Source: Omnitrophica WOR_2 bacterium RIFCSPLOWO2_12_FULL_46_30 (GTDB lineage: Bacteria; Omnitrophota; Gorgyraeia; Gygaellales; UBA12090). Taken from it: a stretch of DNA of 13,014 bases. Of this stretch, positions 1 through 7,150 are shown in pieces (positions within the stretch are counted from its first letter, which is position 1; each line of letters begins with the position of its first letter). The DNA lies in contig MHHA01000027.1 in assembly GCA_001805845.1 (NCBI GenBank), positions 1-13,014 on the forward strand, read 5' to 3'. The notes beneath the pieces are model-generated. The model did not search any database, was not told where the DNA came from, and saw nothing but the letters and a program-made list of their open reading frames with translations. The position numbers were made by a program, and so were the translations under genes.

Positions 1-10
1 GTTTGTTTGG

Positions 11-52
11 TCAATCTGTGTCCTCTATTTTTGAAATCTGTGTAATCATTTT
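11..52. repeat. Short CACAGATT-type repeat downstream of lnt
   Basis: The 9-mer AATCTGTGT occurs at 13-21 and again at 35-43, 22 bases apart. On the minus strand the segment reads ATGATTACACAGAT, which closely resembles ATGATCACACGGAT at the start of the lptE-like gene (11721 downwards). It lies just past the lnt stop codon and runs to near the window edge. I see no gene in it. It may be a degenerate member of the same repeat family; two short matches are the only evidence. Confidence 0.4.
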
Positions 53-65
53 ATTGGCCTGCTTA

Positions 66-1631
66 TTATAACATACGTTCAAGAAAAATAGTTTCCGTTT
101 TTGTTCCGGAAACAAAAATATCTTTGCCATTTTCTGCAACTTTAGCTTTAATCCTGCCGCGGGAATCGATAAAACAGGAGACGCCGGTATTTGCCGCGCG
201 CACCAGAGGAACCCTGTTTTCAACAGCTCTAAAAACAGAACCTGCCAAATGCTGATAGGGAGCTTTTGTTTCTTTGAACCACCCGTCATTGGTAATATTA
301 ACCAGGAAATCAGCTCCCTTCTTTACAAAATTGCGGGATAATTCGGGGATAGTGTCTTCAAAACAGATAAGCACTCCGAATTTAACGCCTGCCCCGTCAG
401 AAACCTCTTTCTCTTTTCTAATTGCACTGTAGTTTCTAACGGGGCAGGCCCCGGCCGGTCCCGAAAGCGGCGGGAGAGCGGACGGGGATAGCGAAAATAA
501 AGTATAGCTATCACCGGAGGTAAAGTCGCCAACTGGAACAATGGTTTCTAAGAAAGGAAATAGCTCTTTTAAAGGGACATACTCGCCAAAGGGAACCAGA
601 TGCAGCTTATCATATCTTCCCGCGATTCTGCCTTGCCTATCTATTAAGAGAGCGCTGTTAAAATAATTTTTGTTTTCTCTTACCACTGAACCGAGTAATA
701 ATGGGATGCCGGTTTCCTTAGCCACAGCGAAAATATGCTCTGAGAGCCAATCGTCCTCAGCTACTCCTATGAATCCGGGACTGGCTGCCTCAGGCCAGAT
801 AATTAGATCCGGTTTTTCCAGGGCTGCTTTCTGCGAAAGTTGCGCATATCTATCTAAAATCAACGCCTGAGAGCCCTTATCCCATTTTAATTCCTGAGGG
901 ATATTGCCCTGGATTACGGAAATCTCAAGCGCAGTTCGGGGTTCGTGGTTCGGGGTTCGGTATAATTTATAAAAACCATAAGCTAATGAAAAGAGAAGGC
1001 AAAAAAAAGGAACAAGAAAAGAAAAATTCCTCCTGATACCTGATACTTGATACTTGATACCTAATACTACAATAAGTTCCCATAATGCCAGATTAACCAT
1101 TATTATTAAGAAAGAAACTCCGTATGCTCCGAAAATATCGGCAATCTGGATGATGGGTAGATTCAGGTACTGGGAATAGCCTAAGAGCGCCCAGCCAAAG
1201 CCGCTAAAGAGATGTGCGCGCAGGTATTCCAGGAAAACCCATATGCAAGGGATAAAAAATAAGCGGATAGCGCCTGCCTGCCGGCAAGGCAGGGATAGCG
1301 CCTGCCTGCCGGCAAGGCAGGGATAGCGCCTGCCTGCCGGCAAGGCAGGGATAGCGGAAATGCATAAACCAAAAAATCCAAAATACAAAGATAAATACAA
1401 AATCAAAAGAATCTGGCCAAGCAAGGTAACGTGTATAAGCCAGTAAATAGTGATTGACCAAAAGATTATTCCGGTAATATAGGAAATTAAAAATGCTTTT
1501 GCGCGGCCGCTATTCTGAATTGCCGAGAATAAAGGCAGGAAACCGGCCCAGGCAAAAATCCACAACCTGCCGTCAAAAAAAGGAAGGCTCAACAAAATCC
1601 CCGAAAGAATACTCAAGAGAAAAGAGGTCAT
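66..1631 (-). CDS. lnt: Apolipoprotein N-acyltransferase
   Basis: Lnt transfers an acyl chain from phospholipid to the N-terminal cysteine of lipoproteins at the periplasmic face of the inner membrane. From the chosen ATG at 1631 it is 521 residues, close to the usual 500-520. Hydrophobic segments fill the N-terminal half, followed by a nitrilase (CN-hydrolase) domain with the expected triad: Glu281 (IIWPEAASPG), Lys342 (YDKLHLVPFGEYVPL) and Cys423 (GVLICFEDT). NITNDGWF and the later RAANTG segment also fit the family. The frame stays open upstream to 1760, but that part overlaps the secA C-terminus and lacks Lnt character; ATG 1631 begins directly before the first hydrophobic helix and has AGGTAG just upstream. 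Four repeat-derived inserts sit in the protein (residues about 94-121, 188-201, 223-234 and 385-415), all between conserved blocks, so the ancestral core is shorter than 521. The catalytic residues are intact, so I infer it is functional. Confidence 0.95.
   Translation of the reverse strand: MTSFLLSILSGILLSLPFFDGRLWIFAWAGFLPLFSAIQNSGRAKAFLISYITGIIFWSITIYWLIHVTLLGQILLILYLSLYFGFFGLCISAIPALPAGRRYPCLAGRQALSLPCRQAGAIRLFFIPCIWVFLEYLRAHLFSGFGWALLGYSQYLNLPIIQIADIFGAYGVSFLIIMVNLALWELIVVLGIKYQVSGIRRNFSFLVPFFCLLFSLAYGFYKLYRTPNHEPRTALEISVIQGNIPQELKWDKGSQALILDRYAQLSQKAALEKPDLIIWPEAASPGFIGVAEDDWLSEHIFAVAKETGIPLLLGSVVRENKNYFNSALLIDRQGRIAGRYDKLHLVPFGEYVPLKELFPFLETIVPVGDFTSGDSYTLFSLSPSALPPLSGPAGACPVRNYSAIRKEKEVSDGAGVKFGVLICFEDTIPELSRNFVKKGADFLVNITNDGWFKETKAPYQHLAGSVFRAVENRVPLVRAANTGVSCFIDSRGRIKAKVAENGKDIFVSGTKTETIFLERML
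387..449. repeat. In-frame inverted repeat within lnt (GCCTGCCCCG family)
   Basis: Arms of 18 bases, GCCTGCCCCGTCAGAAAC at 387-404 and GTTTCTAACGGGGCAGGC at 432-449, are complementary except for one position, with a 27-base loop. It encodes roughly ACPVRNYSAIRKEKEVSDGAG, lying between the FSLSPS strand and the VKFGVLICFE active-site block of Lnt, where family members usually have only a short loop. GC-rich sequence at 450-485 continues the foreign-looking stretch. The ten-base core GCCTGCCCCG and its complement recur in the inverted repeat upstream of the bamD-like gene at 12678-12733. Confidence 0.8.
934..961. repeat. Heptamer array, consensus GTTCGKG
   Basis: Four consecutive 7-base units, GTTCGGG, GTTCGTG, GTTCGGG and GTTCGGT, lie inside lnt and encode part of YRTPNHEPRTA on the minus strand. 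The segment falls at the junction between the last membrane helix and the nitrilase domain (which starts at about LEISVIQGNIPQ), a place that tolerates length change. Confidence 0.75.
1031..1065. repeat. Heptamer array, consensus ACYTGAT
   Basis: Five consecutive 7-base units, TCCTGAT, ACCTGAT, ACTTGAT, ACTTGAT and ACCTAAT, lie inside lnt and encode LGIKYQVSGIRR on the minus strand, a hydrophilic loop between two membrane helices. The unit is close to that of the array at 1646-1680, which has ACYTGAG. Confidence 0.8.
1265..1357. repeat. 28-bp tandem repeat, three full copies plus a partial, in lnt
   Basis: Units start at 1265, 1293 and 1321, with the first eight bases (GGATAGCG) starting again at 1349; the three full copies look identical. 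Each carries a near-palindrome, CCTGCC TGCCGGCA AGGCAGG, with one unpaired base. Because 28 is not a multiple of three, each copy is read in a different frame, giving the peptides IPALPAGRRY, PCLAGRQALS and LPCRQAGA; three copies add exactly 28 codons and restore the frame. It interrupts Lnt just before the conserved FIPCIWVFLEYLR segment. There are no spacers, so it is not a CRISPR array. Confidence 0.95.
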
Positions 1632-1645
1632 GCTACCTGGAATAA

Positions 1646-1680
1646 ACTTGTAACTTGAGACCTGAGGCCTGAGACATAAG
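1646..1680. repeat. Heptamer array, consensus ACYTGAG, in the secA-lnt gap
   Basis: Five 7-base units, ACTTGTA, ACTTGAG, ACCTGAG, GCCTGAG and ACATAAG, occupy most of the 64-base gap between the secA stop and the lnt start. On the transcribed strand this puts the array about 15-50 bases upstream of the lnt start codon. No promoter or terminator is evident in the gap. Confidence 0.65.
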
Positions 1681-1695
1681 ACGCCTGACCGGGCT

Positions 1696-4614
1696 TCACT
1701 TTCCGCAGCACTTCTTATATTTTTTTCCGCTTCCGCAGGGACAGGGGTCGTTGCGGCCAACTTTAGACTCAGGCCTCATAGGTTGGCTGACAGGAATAGC
1801 TTGAGGTTTAGCCAAGAGCTGCACTGATAGAGGCGCGGGTTCTTTCTGCGCTCCTTCAATCCTTCGACTACGCTCAGGATTGACGCTGAGCGTAGTCGAA
1901 GCGTCAAATTGACCTAACTCTTGATGGAGGAATTCCTGGGCAAGAGAGCTAAATACTCCTTTCATTTCTTCTACTTTATGTTCTACCCGCACCTTAAAGA
2001 TAATATCCACGCTCTCGGTTTTGATGGAATTGTTCATCTGGTTAAACATCTCATGGGCAGCATTCTGATATTCTATTAAGGGATCCCGCTGCCCATAGGC
2101 GCGCAGGCCTATCCCTTCGCGCAGGATGTCCATCGCGTAAAGGTGGTCTTTCCATTTGCTATCAACGACCTGTAACATTACCATACGCTCCAAATGGCGC
2201 ATTGCCTGGCACCCGGCAGCCTGTTCTTTTACAACGTAGAGATACTCTAACTTCTTGAAAATCCCCTCAATTATTTCTTCATCATCTTTATCAAAGGAAT
2301 TTTCATCAATTTCCAAAGAAAAAGCCATTTTTAGCCAATTACAAAAGCCGGCAATATCCCATTGGTCTCTGGGGGTCTCTTGCGGAATGTATTGTTGAGC
2401 ATAAAATTCTAATGTCTCCCTTGCGAACTCTAAGATAAGCCCTTTTAAATCTTCTCCTTCCAGGACCAGGCGGCGCTGATGATAGATAATTTCCCTTTGT
2501 TTATTCATCTCATTATCGTATTCTAACACTTGCTTGCGCAGCTCAAAGTTATGCTGTTCAACCCTTTTCTGGGCAATCTCAATGGATTTGCTTACCCAGG
2601 AATGCTCAATAACCTGCCCCTCCTCTAAACCTAAACGTTCCATAATCCCTACTAACCTATCTGAGCCAAAAAGCCGCATCAGGTCATCTCCCAGGGAAAC
2701 ATAGAAACGCGATGAGCCGGGGTCTCCCTGCCTTCCTGAGCGGCCGCGCAGCTGATTATCAATGCGCCGCGCCTCATGGCGCTCAGTGCCAATCACATGC
2801 AGGCCGCCCGCCTCCACAACCTTATTATGTTCCTGGTCTGTTTCTTTCTTATATCTGGCAATAAGGTTTTTATATTCCTCAGGATATTTTTCATCATGGG
2901 GATTTAACCCTTTTTGTTTCAGGATGCTCCTCACAGTCCATTCAGGGTTTCCGCCAAGCAGTATATCAGTGCCGCGGCCTGCCATATTGGTGGCAATGGT
3001 CACGCCCTTATACCTGCCGGCCTGGGAAACAATGCTTGCCTCCATCTCGTGGTATTTGGCATTGAGCACCTGATGCGGGACGCCTTTTCGCTTGAGCATA
3101 TCAGAGAGCGCCTCTGACTTCTGGATGGAAACGGTCCCCACTAATACCGGCCTCCCCTGATTATGGCATTCTCCTATTTCTTCAACCACGGCATTGAATT
3201 TTTCTCTTTCTGATTTATAGACCCTGTCCGGAGAATTCTGGCGGAGGAGCGGGCAGTTGGTAGGTATAGAGACGACATCTAAAGAGTAAATTTCCTTGAA
3301 CTCGGCTGCTTCAGTGACAGCGGTGCCGGTCATTCCCGCCAGCTTCTCATACATCCTGAAATAATTCTGAAAGGTGATCGTGGCTAAGGTCTGATTCTCC
3401 CGCTCAATCCTTAGGCCCTCCTTTGCCTCAATTGCCTGATGCAGGCCGTCAGACCAGCGCCTGCCCGGCATCAGCCTCCCGGTAAACTCGTCAACGATGA
3501 TGACCTGGCCGTCTTTTACCACATAATCCACATCCCGCTGATAAAAATTATGCGCGCGCAATGCCTGGTTCAGATGGTGGCGGTATTCCATTGTCTCTAT
3601 TTCATGGAGATTGTCTATCCCCAAAAGCTCGCAGGCCCTGATTTCGCCTTCATCGGTTAATGCGACGGTATGCGCCTTCTCATCAGCTTTATAATCATAA
3701 CCCTGGCCTAAATCTATCCCTTTATGCTTTGCCTCAATCTCATCCTTTTCTAAGATAATCCTTCCCTTTAGTTTTGGGACAATCTTATTTAAGGTGTAAT
3801 ATTTTTCCGTTGACTCTTCAGCCGGGCCGGAAATTATGAGGGGAGTCCTTGCCTCATCAATCAGGATTGAATCTACCTCATCCACAACGGCGTAGTAAAA
3901 AGGCCGCTGGACCATATCCTCTTTCAAGACAACCATATTATCGCGCAGGTAATCAAAACCAAACTCATTATTGGTGCCGTAAGTTATATCGCAATTATAA
4001 GCGGCTCTTCTCTCTCCCGGATTCATATCGTGCTGAATAGCTCCCACGGTTAATCCCAAGAATTCATAGATAGGCCCCATCCATTCCCGGTCGCGCTTAG
4101 CTAAATAATCATTGACCGTAACCACATGTACCCCTTTTCCTAATAAAGCATTTAAATAAGCGGGCAGGGTAGCGGCTAAAGTTTTTCCTTCTCCTGTGGC
4201 CATCTCGGCAATTTTGCCTTCATGTAAGACGATGCCCCCGATAAGTTGGACATCAAAGTGGCGCATATTCACAGTTCTGCGGCCTGCCTCCCGCACGCAG
4301 GCAAAGGCCTCAGGCAGAATCTCGGCAAATAACTCATTGCGCAGCCGTTTTTGCCTTGCCTTTAATTTGTTTTTCTCGGGTACCGAGGCGGCTTCCCTGA
4401 GCTGGTTTTCTAACTCCAGGAAATCAGCTTCAGAGGTCTTGGACTTTTCCTGCAGCCTTTGCCTAAAGACCCCGGTCTTCTCCCTCAAGCTGCGGTCAGA
4501 AAGCTTTTGTATTTCGGGCTCCAGGATGTTTATTCCTTCTATCAAGGGCTTAAGCGCCTTAAGCTCCCTTTCATTCTGCGAACCGATAATTTTTTGGGTA
4601 ATAAACTTTAACAT
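1696..4614 (-). CDS. secA: Preprotein translocase ATPase SecA
   Basis: SecA is the cytoplasmic motor that drives unfolded preproteins through SecYEG. At 972 residues it is slightly longer than E. coli SecA (901). Visible landmarks are the N-terminal MLKFITQKIIGSQNERELK, Walker A ATGEGKT at residues 139-145, DEVDSILIDEARTPLIISGP at 245 onwards, the second nucleotide-fold segment NMAGRGTDILLGGNP, GGLHVIGTERHEARRIDNQL, and a C-terminal zinc-binding motif with Cys958, Cys960, Cys969 and Cys970 (CPCGSGKKYKKCCG), which binds SecB or the ribosome in characterised homologs. About 37 extra charged residues (55-92) stand between FRQRL and LPEAFACVREA, where E. coli has only a short loop. Residues about 905-918 are encoded by a palindromic repeat. 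The start overlaps the prfB stop by 7 bases, so translation is probably coupled; no clear ribosome-binding site is seen. Confidence 0.98.
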   Translation of the reverse strand: MLKFITQKIIGSQNERELKALKPLIEGINILEPEIQKLSDRSLREKTGVFRQRLQEKSKTSEADFLELENQLREAASVPEKNKLKARQKRLRNELFAEILPEAFACVREAGRRTVNMRHFDVQLIGGIVLHEGKIAEMATGEGKTLAATLPAYLNALLGKGVHVVTVNDYLAKRDREWMGPIYEFLGLTVGAIQHDMNPGERRAAYNCDITYGTNNEFGFDYLRDNMVVLKEDMVQRPFYYAVVDEVDSILIDEARTPLIISGPAEESTEKYYTLNKIVPKLKGRIILEKDEIEAKHKGIDLGQGYDYKADEKAHTVALTDEGEIRACELLGIDNLHEIETMEYRHHLNQALRAHNFYQRDVDYVVKDGQVIIVDEFTGRLMPGRRWSDGLHQAIEAKEGLRIERENQTLATITFQNYFRMYEKLAGMTGTAVTEAAEFKEIYSLDVVSIPTNCPLLRQNSPDRVYKSEREKFNAVVEEIGECHNQGRPVLVGTVSIQKSEALSDMLKRKGVPHQVLNAKYHEMEASIVSQAGRYKGVTIATNMAGRGTDILLGGNPEWTVRSILKQKGLNPHDEKYPEEYKNLIARYKKETDQEHNKVVEAGGLHVIGTERHEARRIDNQLRGRSGRQGDPGSSRFYVSLGDDLMRLFGSDRLVGIMERLGLEEGQVIEHSWVSKSIEIAQKRVEQHNFELRKQVLEYDNEMNKQREIIYHQRRLVLEGEDLKGLILEFARETLEFYAQQYIPQETPRDQWDIAGFCNWLKMAFSLEIDENSFDKDDEEIIEGIFKKLEYLYVVKEQAAGCQAMRHLERMVMLQVVDSKWKDHLYAMDILREGIGLRAYGQRDPLIEYQNAAHEMFNQMNNSIKTESVDIIFKVRVEHKVEEMKGVFSSLAQEFLHQELGQFDASTTLSVNPERSRRIEGAQKEPAPLSVQLLAKPQAIPVSQPMRPESKVGRNDPCPCGSGKKYKKCCGK
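1862..1907. repeat. In-frame inverted repeat in the secA C-terminal linker
   Basis: The 16-base arms CTTCGACTACGCTCAG (1862-1877) and CTGAGCGTAGTCGAAG (1886-1901) are perfectly complementary around an 8-base loop. A second, nested pair, TTGACGC (1880-1886) and GCGTCAA (1901-1907), overlaps the right arm. The minus strand encodes about STTLSVNPERSRRIEG in the variable linker of SecA just before the zinc-binding tail, a region with little constraint. Confidence 0.9.
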
Positions 4615-5715
4615 TTATTTTTACTTTTCTGCATTTTTAAATATGCCTCAACAAAATCGTCTATCTTACCATCGAGCACTGCCTGGACATTTCCTGTTTC
4701 ATACTCAGTGCGGTGGTCTTTCACCATATTGTAAGGATGCATTACATAGGAACGTATCTGGCTTCCCCATTCAATCTTCTGTTTTTTGGCATATGCTGCC
4801 TGGAGTTTTTCCTCCTGCTTTTTGCGCTCCAATTCATAGAGGCGCGCCTTTAAAATACCGAGAGCAGTCTGTTTATTCTGATACTGCGAACGCTCGTTCT
4901 GGCATTGCACAACCAGCCCGCTGGGTAAATGAGTAATCCTGACTGCGGAATCAGTGGTGTTTACCGATTGGCCCCCGGGGCCGCTTGAACGGTAGACGTC
5001 AATCCTTAAGTCCTTCTCCTGGACTTTAATGTCAAGAGCGCCTTCAATCTGCGGCAGGGCATCCACTGAAGCAAAAGAGGTGTGTCTTCGCTTATTGGCA
5101 TCAAAAGGAGATATGCGCACTAAGCGATGCACGCCTGACTCAGACTTTAGATACCCGTATGCGTAAGGGCCCTCAATGAGCAAGGTAACATTCTTAATGC
5201 CTGCCTCTTCACCTTCAAGTATATCAACGGTTTTTACCTTATAGCCTTTACTTTCGGCAAAGCGGCAATACATCCTAAAGAGCATCTGTGCCCAGTCGCA
5301 GGACTCGGTGCCGCCTGCGCCAGCGTTTATGGAAAGGATGGCGCTGTTGGCATCAAATTCTCCGCTCAAGAAAAACTTAAATTCCAAAGCCTCAAGAGCT
5401 TTTAAAAGCAGTCCCAGGTCTTTGGCCAATTCTGAGATCGAGGAGGAATCATCCGGAGAGGTTATTTCCAGCAACTCCCTGAAATCCTTGAGTCCTGAAT
5501 GCAGAGCGTAAAAAGGATCAAGCTTGCTCTTAAGAACCTTCAACTCGTTGACAACTTTCGTTGCTAATTGGTTGTCTTGCCAGAAGTCCTGTTGAGCCAT
5601 TTGGCGATTGAGCTCATCGATGCGGGCCTGGAGTTTTGCGGCGTCAAAGATACTCCTTAAGTTCCTGGAGTTTCTTCTCTAAAACAGCGGCTTTGATTTT
5701 TATCTCATCTAACAT
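4608..5715 (-). CDS. prfB: Peptide chain release factor 2, with programmed +1 frameshift
   Basis: RF2 recognises UGA and UAA stop codons and triggers peptide release in the ribosome. The gene starts at ATG 5715 (AAGGA at 5724-5728, 8 bases upstream), reads 23 codons to TATCTT, meets an in-frame TGA at 5644-5646, and continues in the +1 frame with GAC for 345 more residues, 368 in total (E. coli 365). The downstream frame contains the codon-recognition tripeptide SPF (residues 202-204) and the catalytic GGQ (247-249, SSGPGGQSVNTTDSAVRITH). The short frame and the N-terminal coiled region together match the family, whereas starting at the in-frame ATG 5600 would lose the start of domain 1. It follows pilT by 14 bases and overlaps secA by 7. 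In known cases low RF2 raises frameshifting, so the protein controls its own level. Confidence 0.97.
5643..5658 (-). promoter_or_regulatory. RF2 programmed +1 frameshift site
   Basis: The coding strand reads AAG GAG TAT CTT TGA C. The purine-rich AAGGAG acts as an internal Shine-Dalgarno element three bases before CTT, and CTT TGA C is the slippery site with UGA as the slow stop codon. This is nearly identical to the E. coli prfB signal (AGG GGG TAT CTT TGA C). After the shift the protein continues LDAAKLQARIDEL. It implies that the organism uses UGA as a stop codon and keeps RF2 autoregulation. Confidence 0.96.
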
Positions 5716-5729
5716 ACTAAACGTCCTTT

Positions 5730-6800
5730 CTATCTTTTTATTCCTTTGAGCATCAAATCCAGCTCATCTTTATTGTCGCTAAAATTCATTGCCTCTTCTT
5801 TGGCGATCTTATTCTCTCTGACTAATCTGGTCAAGGACTGATTAAAGGCCTGCATGCCAAAGATGCCGCCTTCTTCAAGATAATGAGGAATTTCCCAGGC
5901 CTTGCGCTCGCGGATGAGCCTGGCAATAGTGGGGGTGAGCACCATTGATTCATAAGCCGGAATGCGGCCCGGCTTATCCTTAAAAGGAATCAGCCGTAAA
6001 GAAATTACGCCCTTAAGCAAGCCGGAAAGCTGCACTGCCACCTGATCGTGCTGATGCGGCGGGAAGAAATTGATGATGCGTTCAATGGTCTGGGTGGCAT
6101 TAATAGTATGCAGGGTGCTCAAAACCAGGACTCCGGTCTCTGCGGCAGTTAAGGCCGCGGTCATCGTCTCATGGTCGCGGATATTGCCGATATAGATAAC
6201 ATCCGGGCTCTGCAGGGTAAGCGCCCTGAGAGCAATTCCGTAACTATAGACATCAGGGCCTAATTCCCTCTGGTTGATAATTGACTGTTTATCCTCAAAG
6301 GTAAATTCTATCGGTTCCTCTATGGTAAGGATATGTTTTCTGGTATGGGCATTGATATACTCAATCATAGTAGCAATAGTGGTTGATTTACCGGAACCCA
6401 TAGAGCCGGTTAAGAGGACTAACCCTCTGTTTTCCAGGGAGAGCTTTTCAAATACCTCTCTGGGAAAACCTAATTCTTCAAAAGACCTGACTGCCTGTCC
6501 AATCTGGCGCACCGCAATGGATGGCGTATTGCGCTGGAGAAAGATGCTCACCCGAAAGCGCTCTTTTGATTCTTCCAGATATAAGCCAAAATCAATATCT
6601 AAGTGCTTCTGGAAGGCCTCTTTTTGTCTTTCTGTAGTGACTGACTCAACTGCCTGAAGGACATCGTCTACGCTCAATACGCTTTCTGAGGCAGCCACGA
6701 TCTTGCCGTCAATACGCATGCGCACCGGGCCTCCGGCGCGATAGAAAAGGTCTGAGGCATTCTTTTCAGCCATTATTTTCAGGTAATCTTTAATTTGCAT
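5730..6800 (-). CDS. PilT/PilU-family type IV pilus ATPase, atypical Walker B
   Basis: PilT-family hexameric ATPases power pilus retraction at the inner membrane and drive twitching or DNA uptake. The 356-residue length is normal. The N-terminal NASDLFYRAGGPVRMRIDG domain is followed by FRVSIFLQRN, Walker A GSMGSGKST (132-140), the Asp-box region ILTIEEPIEF (158-166), the Walker B region SPDVIYIGNIRDHET (198-212) and the His box STLHT (228-232). The C-terminal GGIFGMQAFNQSLTRLV and SDNKDELDLMLKGI resemble PilU more than PilT. The residue where PilT has the catalytic glutamate (GEMRD) is Asn206 here, codon AAT at 6183-6185. It may therefore hydrolyse ATP poorly and work as an accessory subunit, which is inference. 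The start ATG has AAAGGA just upstream. No other pilus gene lies in the window. Confidence 0.9.
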   Translation of the reverse strand: MQIKDYLKIMAEKNASDLFYRAGGPVRMRIDGKIVAASESVLSVDDVLQAVESVTTERQKEAFQKHLDIDFGLYLEESKERFRVSIFLQRNTPSIAVRQIGQAVRSFEELGFPREVFEKLSLENRGLVLLTGSMGSGKSTTIATMIEYINAHTRKHILTIEEPIEFTFEDKQSIINQRELGPDVYSYGIALRALTLQSPDVIYIGNIRDHETMTAALTAAETGVLVLSTLHTINATQTIERIINFFPPHQHDQVAVQLSGLLKGVISLRLIPFKDKPGRIPAYESMVLTPTIARLIRERKAWEIPHYLEEGGIFGMQAFNQSLTRLVRENKIAKEEAMNFSDNKDELDLMLKGIKR

Positions 6801-6817
6801 ATTATCCTTTCATTAAA

Positions 6818-7150
6818 CTATACCTCTTTTTTGCGATTTAGGCAAAATATATTTTTCATCCGCTTTTCAAATTCAATGAGCTTCCTTTTTACTCCTTTGC
6901 CGCCTGAGTATCTGCCGAGAGTTCCGTCAGATTTCACTACTCTGTGACAGGGAATAAACAAAGGGTATGGGTTCTTTCTTAAAACGCTTCCCACTGCCCG
7001 CGCTGCGCCGGGAGAGCCGGCTCGCCTGGCAATCCAGCTATAGGTGCGTACTTCACCAAAAGGTATCTTCAGCGCCTCCTCCCAAACCCGAAGCTGAAAA
7101 TCAGTAAAACCTCTCAACGAAGCGCTACTTTTTTTCTTCACCAAAGGCAT
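6818..7150 (-). CDS. Methylated-DNA-[protein]-cysteine S-methyltransferase, single-domain
   Basis: This family removes alkyl groups from O6-alkylguanine by irreversible transfer to its own cysteine. The 110 residues correspond only to the C-terminal DNA-binding/active-site domain: TDFQLRVWEEALKIPFGEVRTYSWIARRAGSPGAARAVG (helix-turn-helix with the Arg finger at about residue 51), then IPCHRVV with the acceptor Cys68, and GRYSGG. The N-terminal domain of Ada or Ogt is absent. Alkyltransferase-like (ATL) proteins have Trp in place of the cysteine, so this looks like an active enzyme rather than an ATL. The start at 7150 lies within uvrC, an overlap of 26 bases, consistent with coupled expression of two repair genes. 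The gene could be named ogt; the exact symbol is uncertain. Confidence 0.92.
   Translation of the reverse strand: MPLVKKKSSASLRGFTDFQLRVWEEALKIPFGEVRTYSWIARRAGSPGAARAVGSVLRKNPYPLFIPCHRVVKSDGTLGRYSGGKGVKRKLIEFEKRMKNIFCLNRKKEV

Noticed and set aside
1265..1357. CRISPR array
   Set aside because: The units are directly adjacent with no unique spacers and are translated within lnt.
1632..1760. Longer lnt start at ATG 1760 (564 residues)
   Set aside because: The extra 43 residues overlap the secA zinc-binding tail, lack Lnt features, and ATG 1631 lies just before the first membrane helix with a plausible ribosome-binding site.
4196..4936. 246-residue plus-strand reading frame opposite secA and prfB
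   Set aside because: It is antisense to two clearly conserved genes, shows no recognisable domain, and has no ribosome-binding site of note.
4608..5600. RF2 starting at ATG 5600, or a broken prfB
   Set aside because: The upstream 23 codons and the exact CTT TGA C frameshift signal explain the in-frame TGA; the shorter start would drop conserved N-terminal residues.
5644..5646. Selenocysteine or UGA recoding
   Set aside because: The site is the known RF2 +1 frameshift, and reading the TGA as an amino acid in frame 0 does not continue the RF2 protein.
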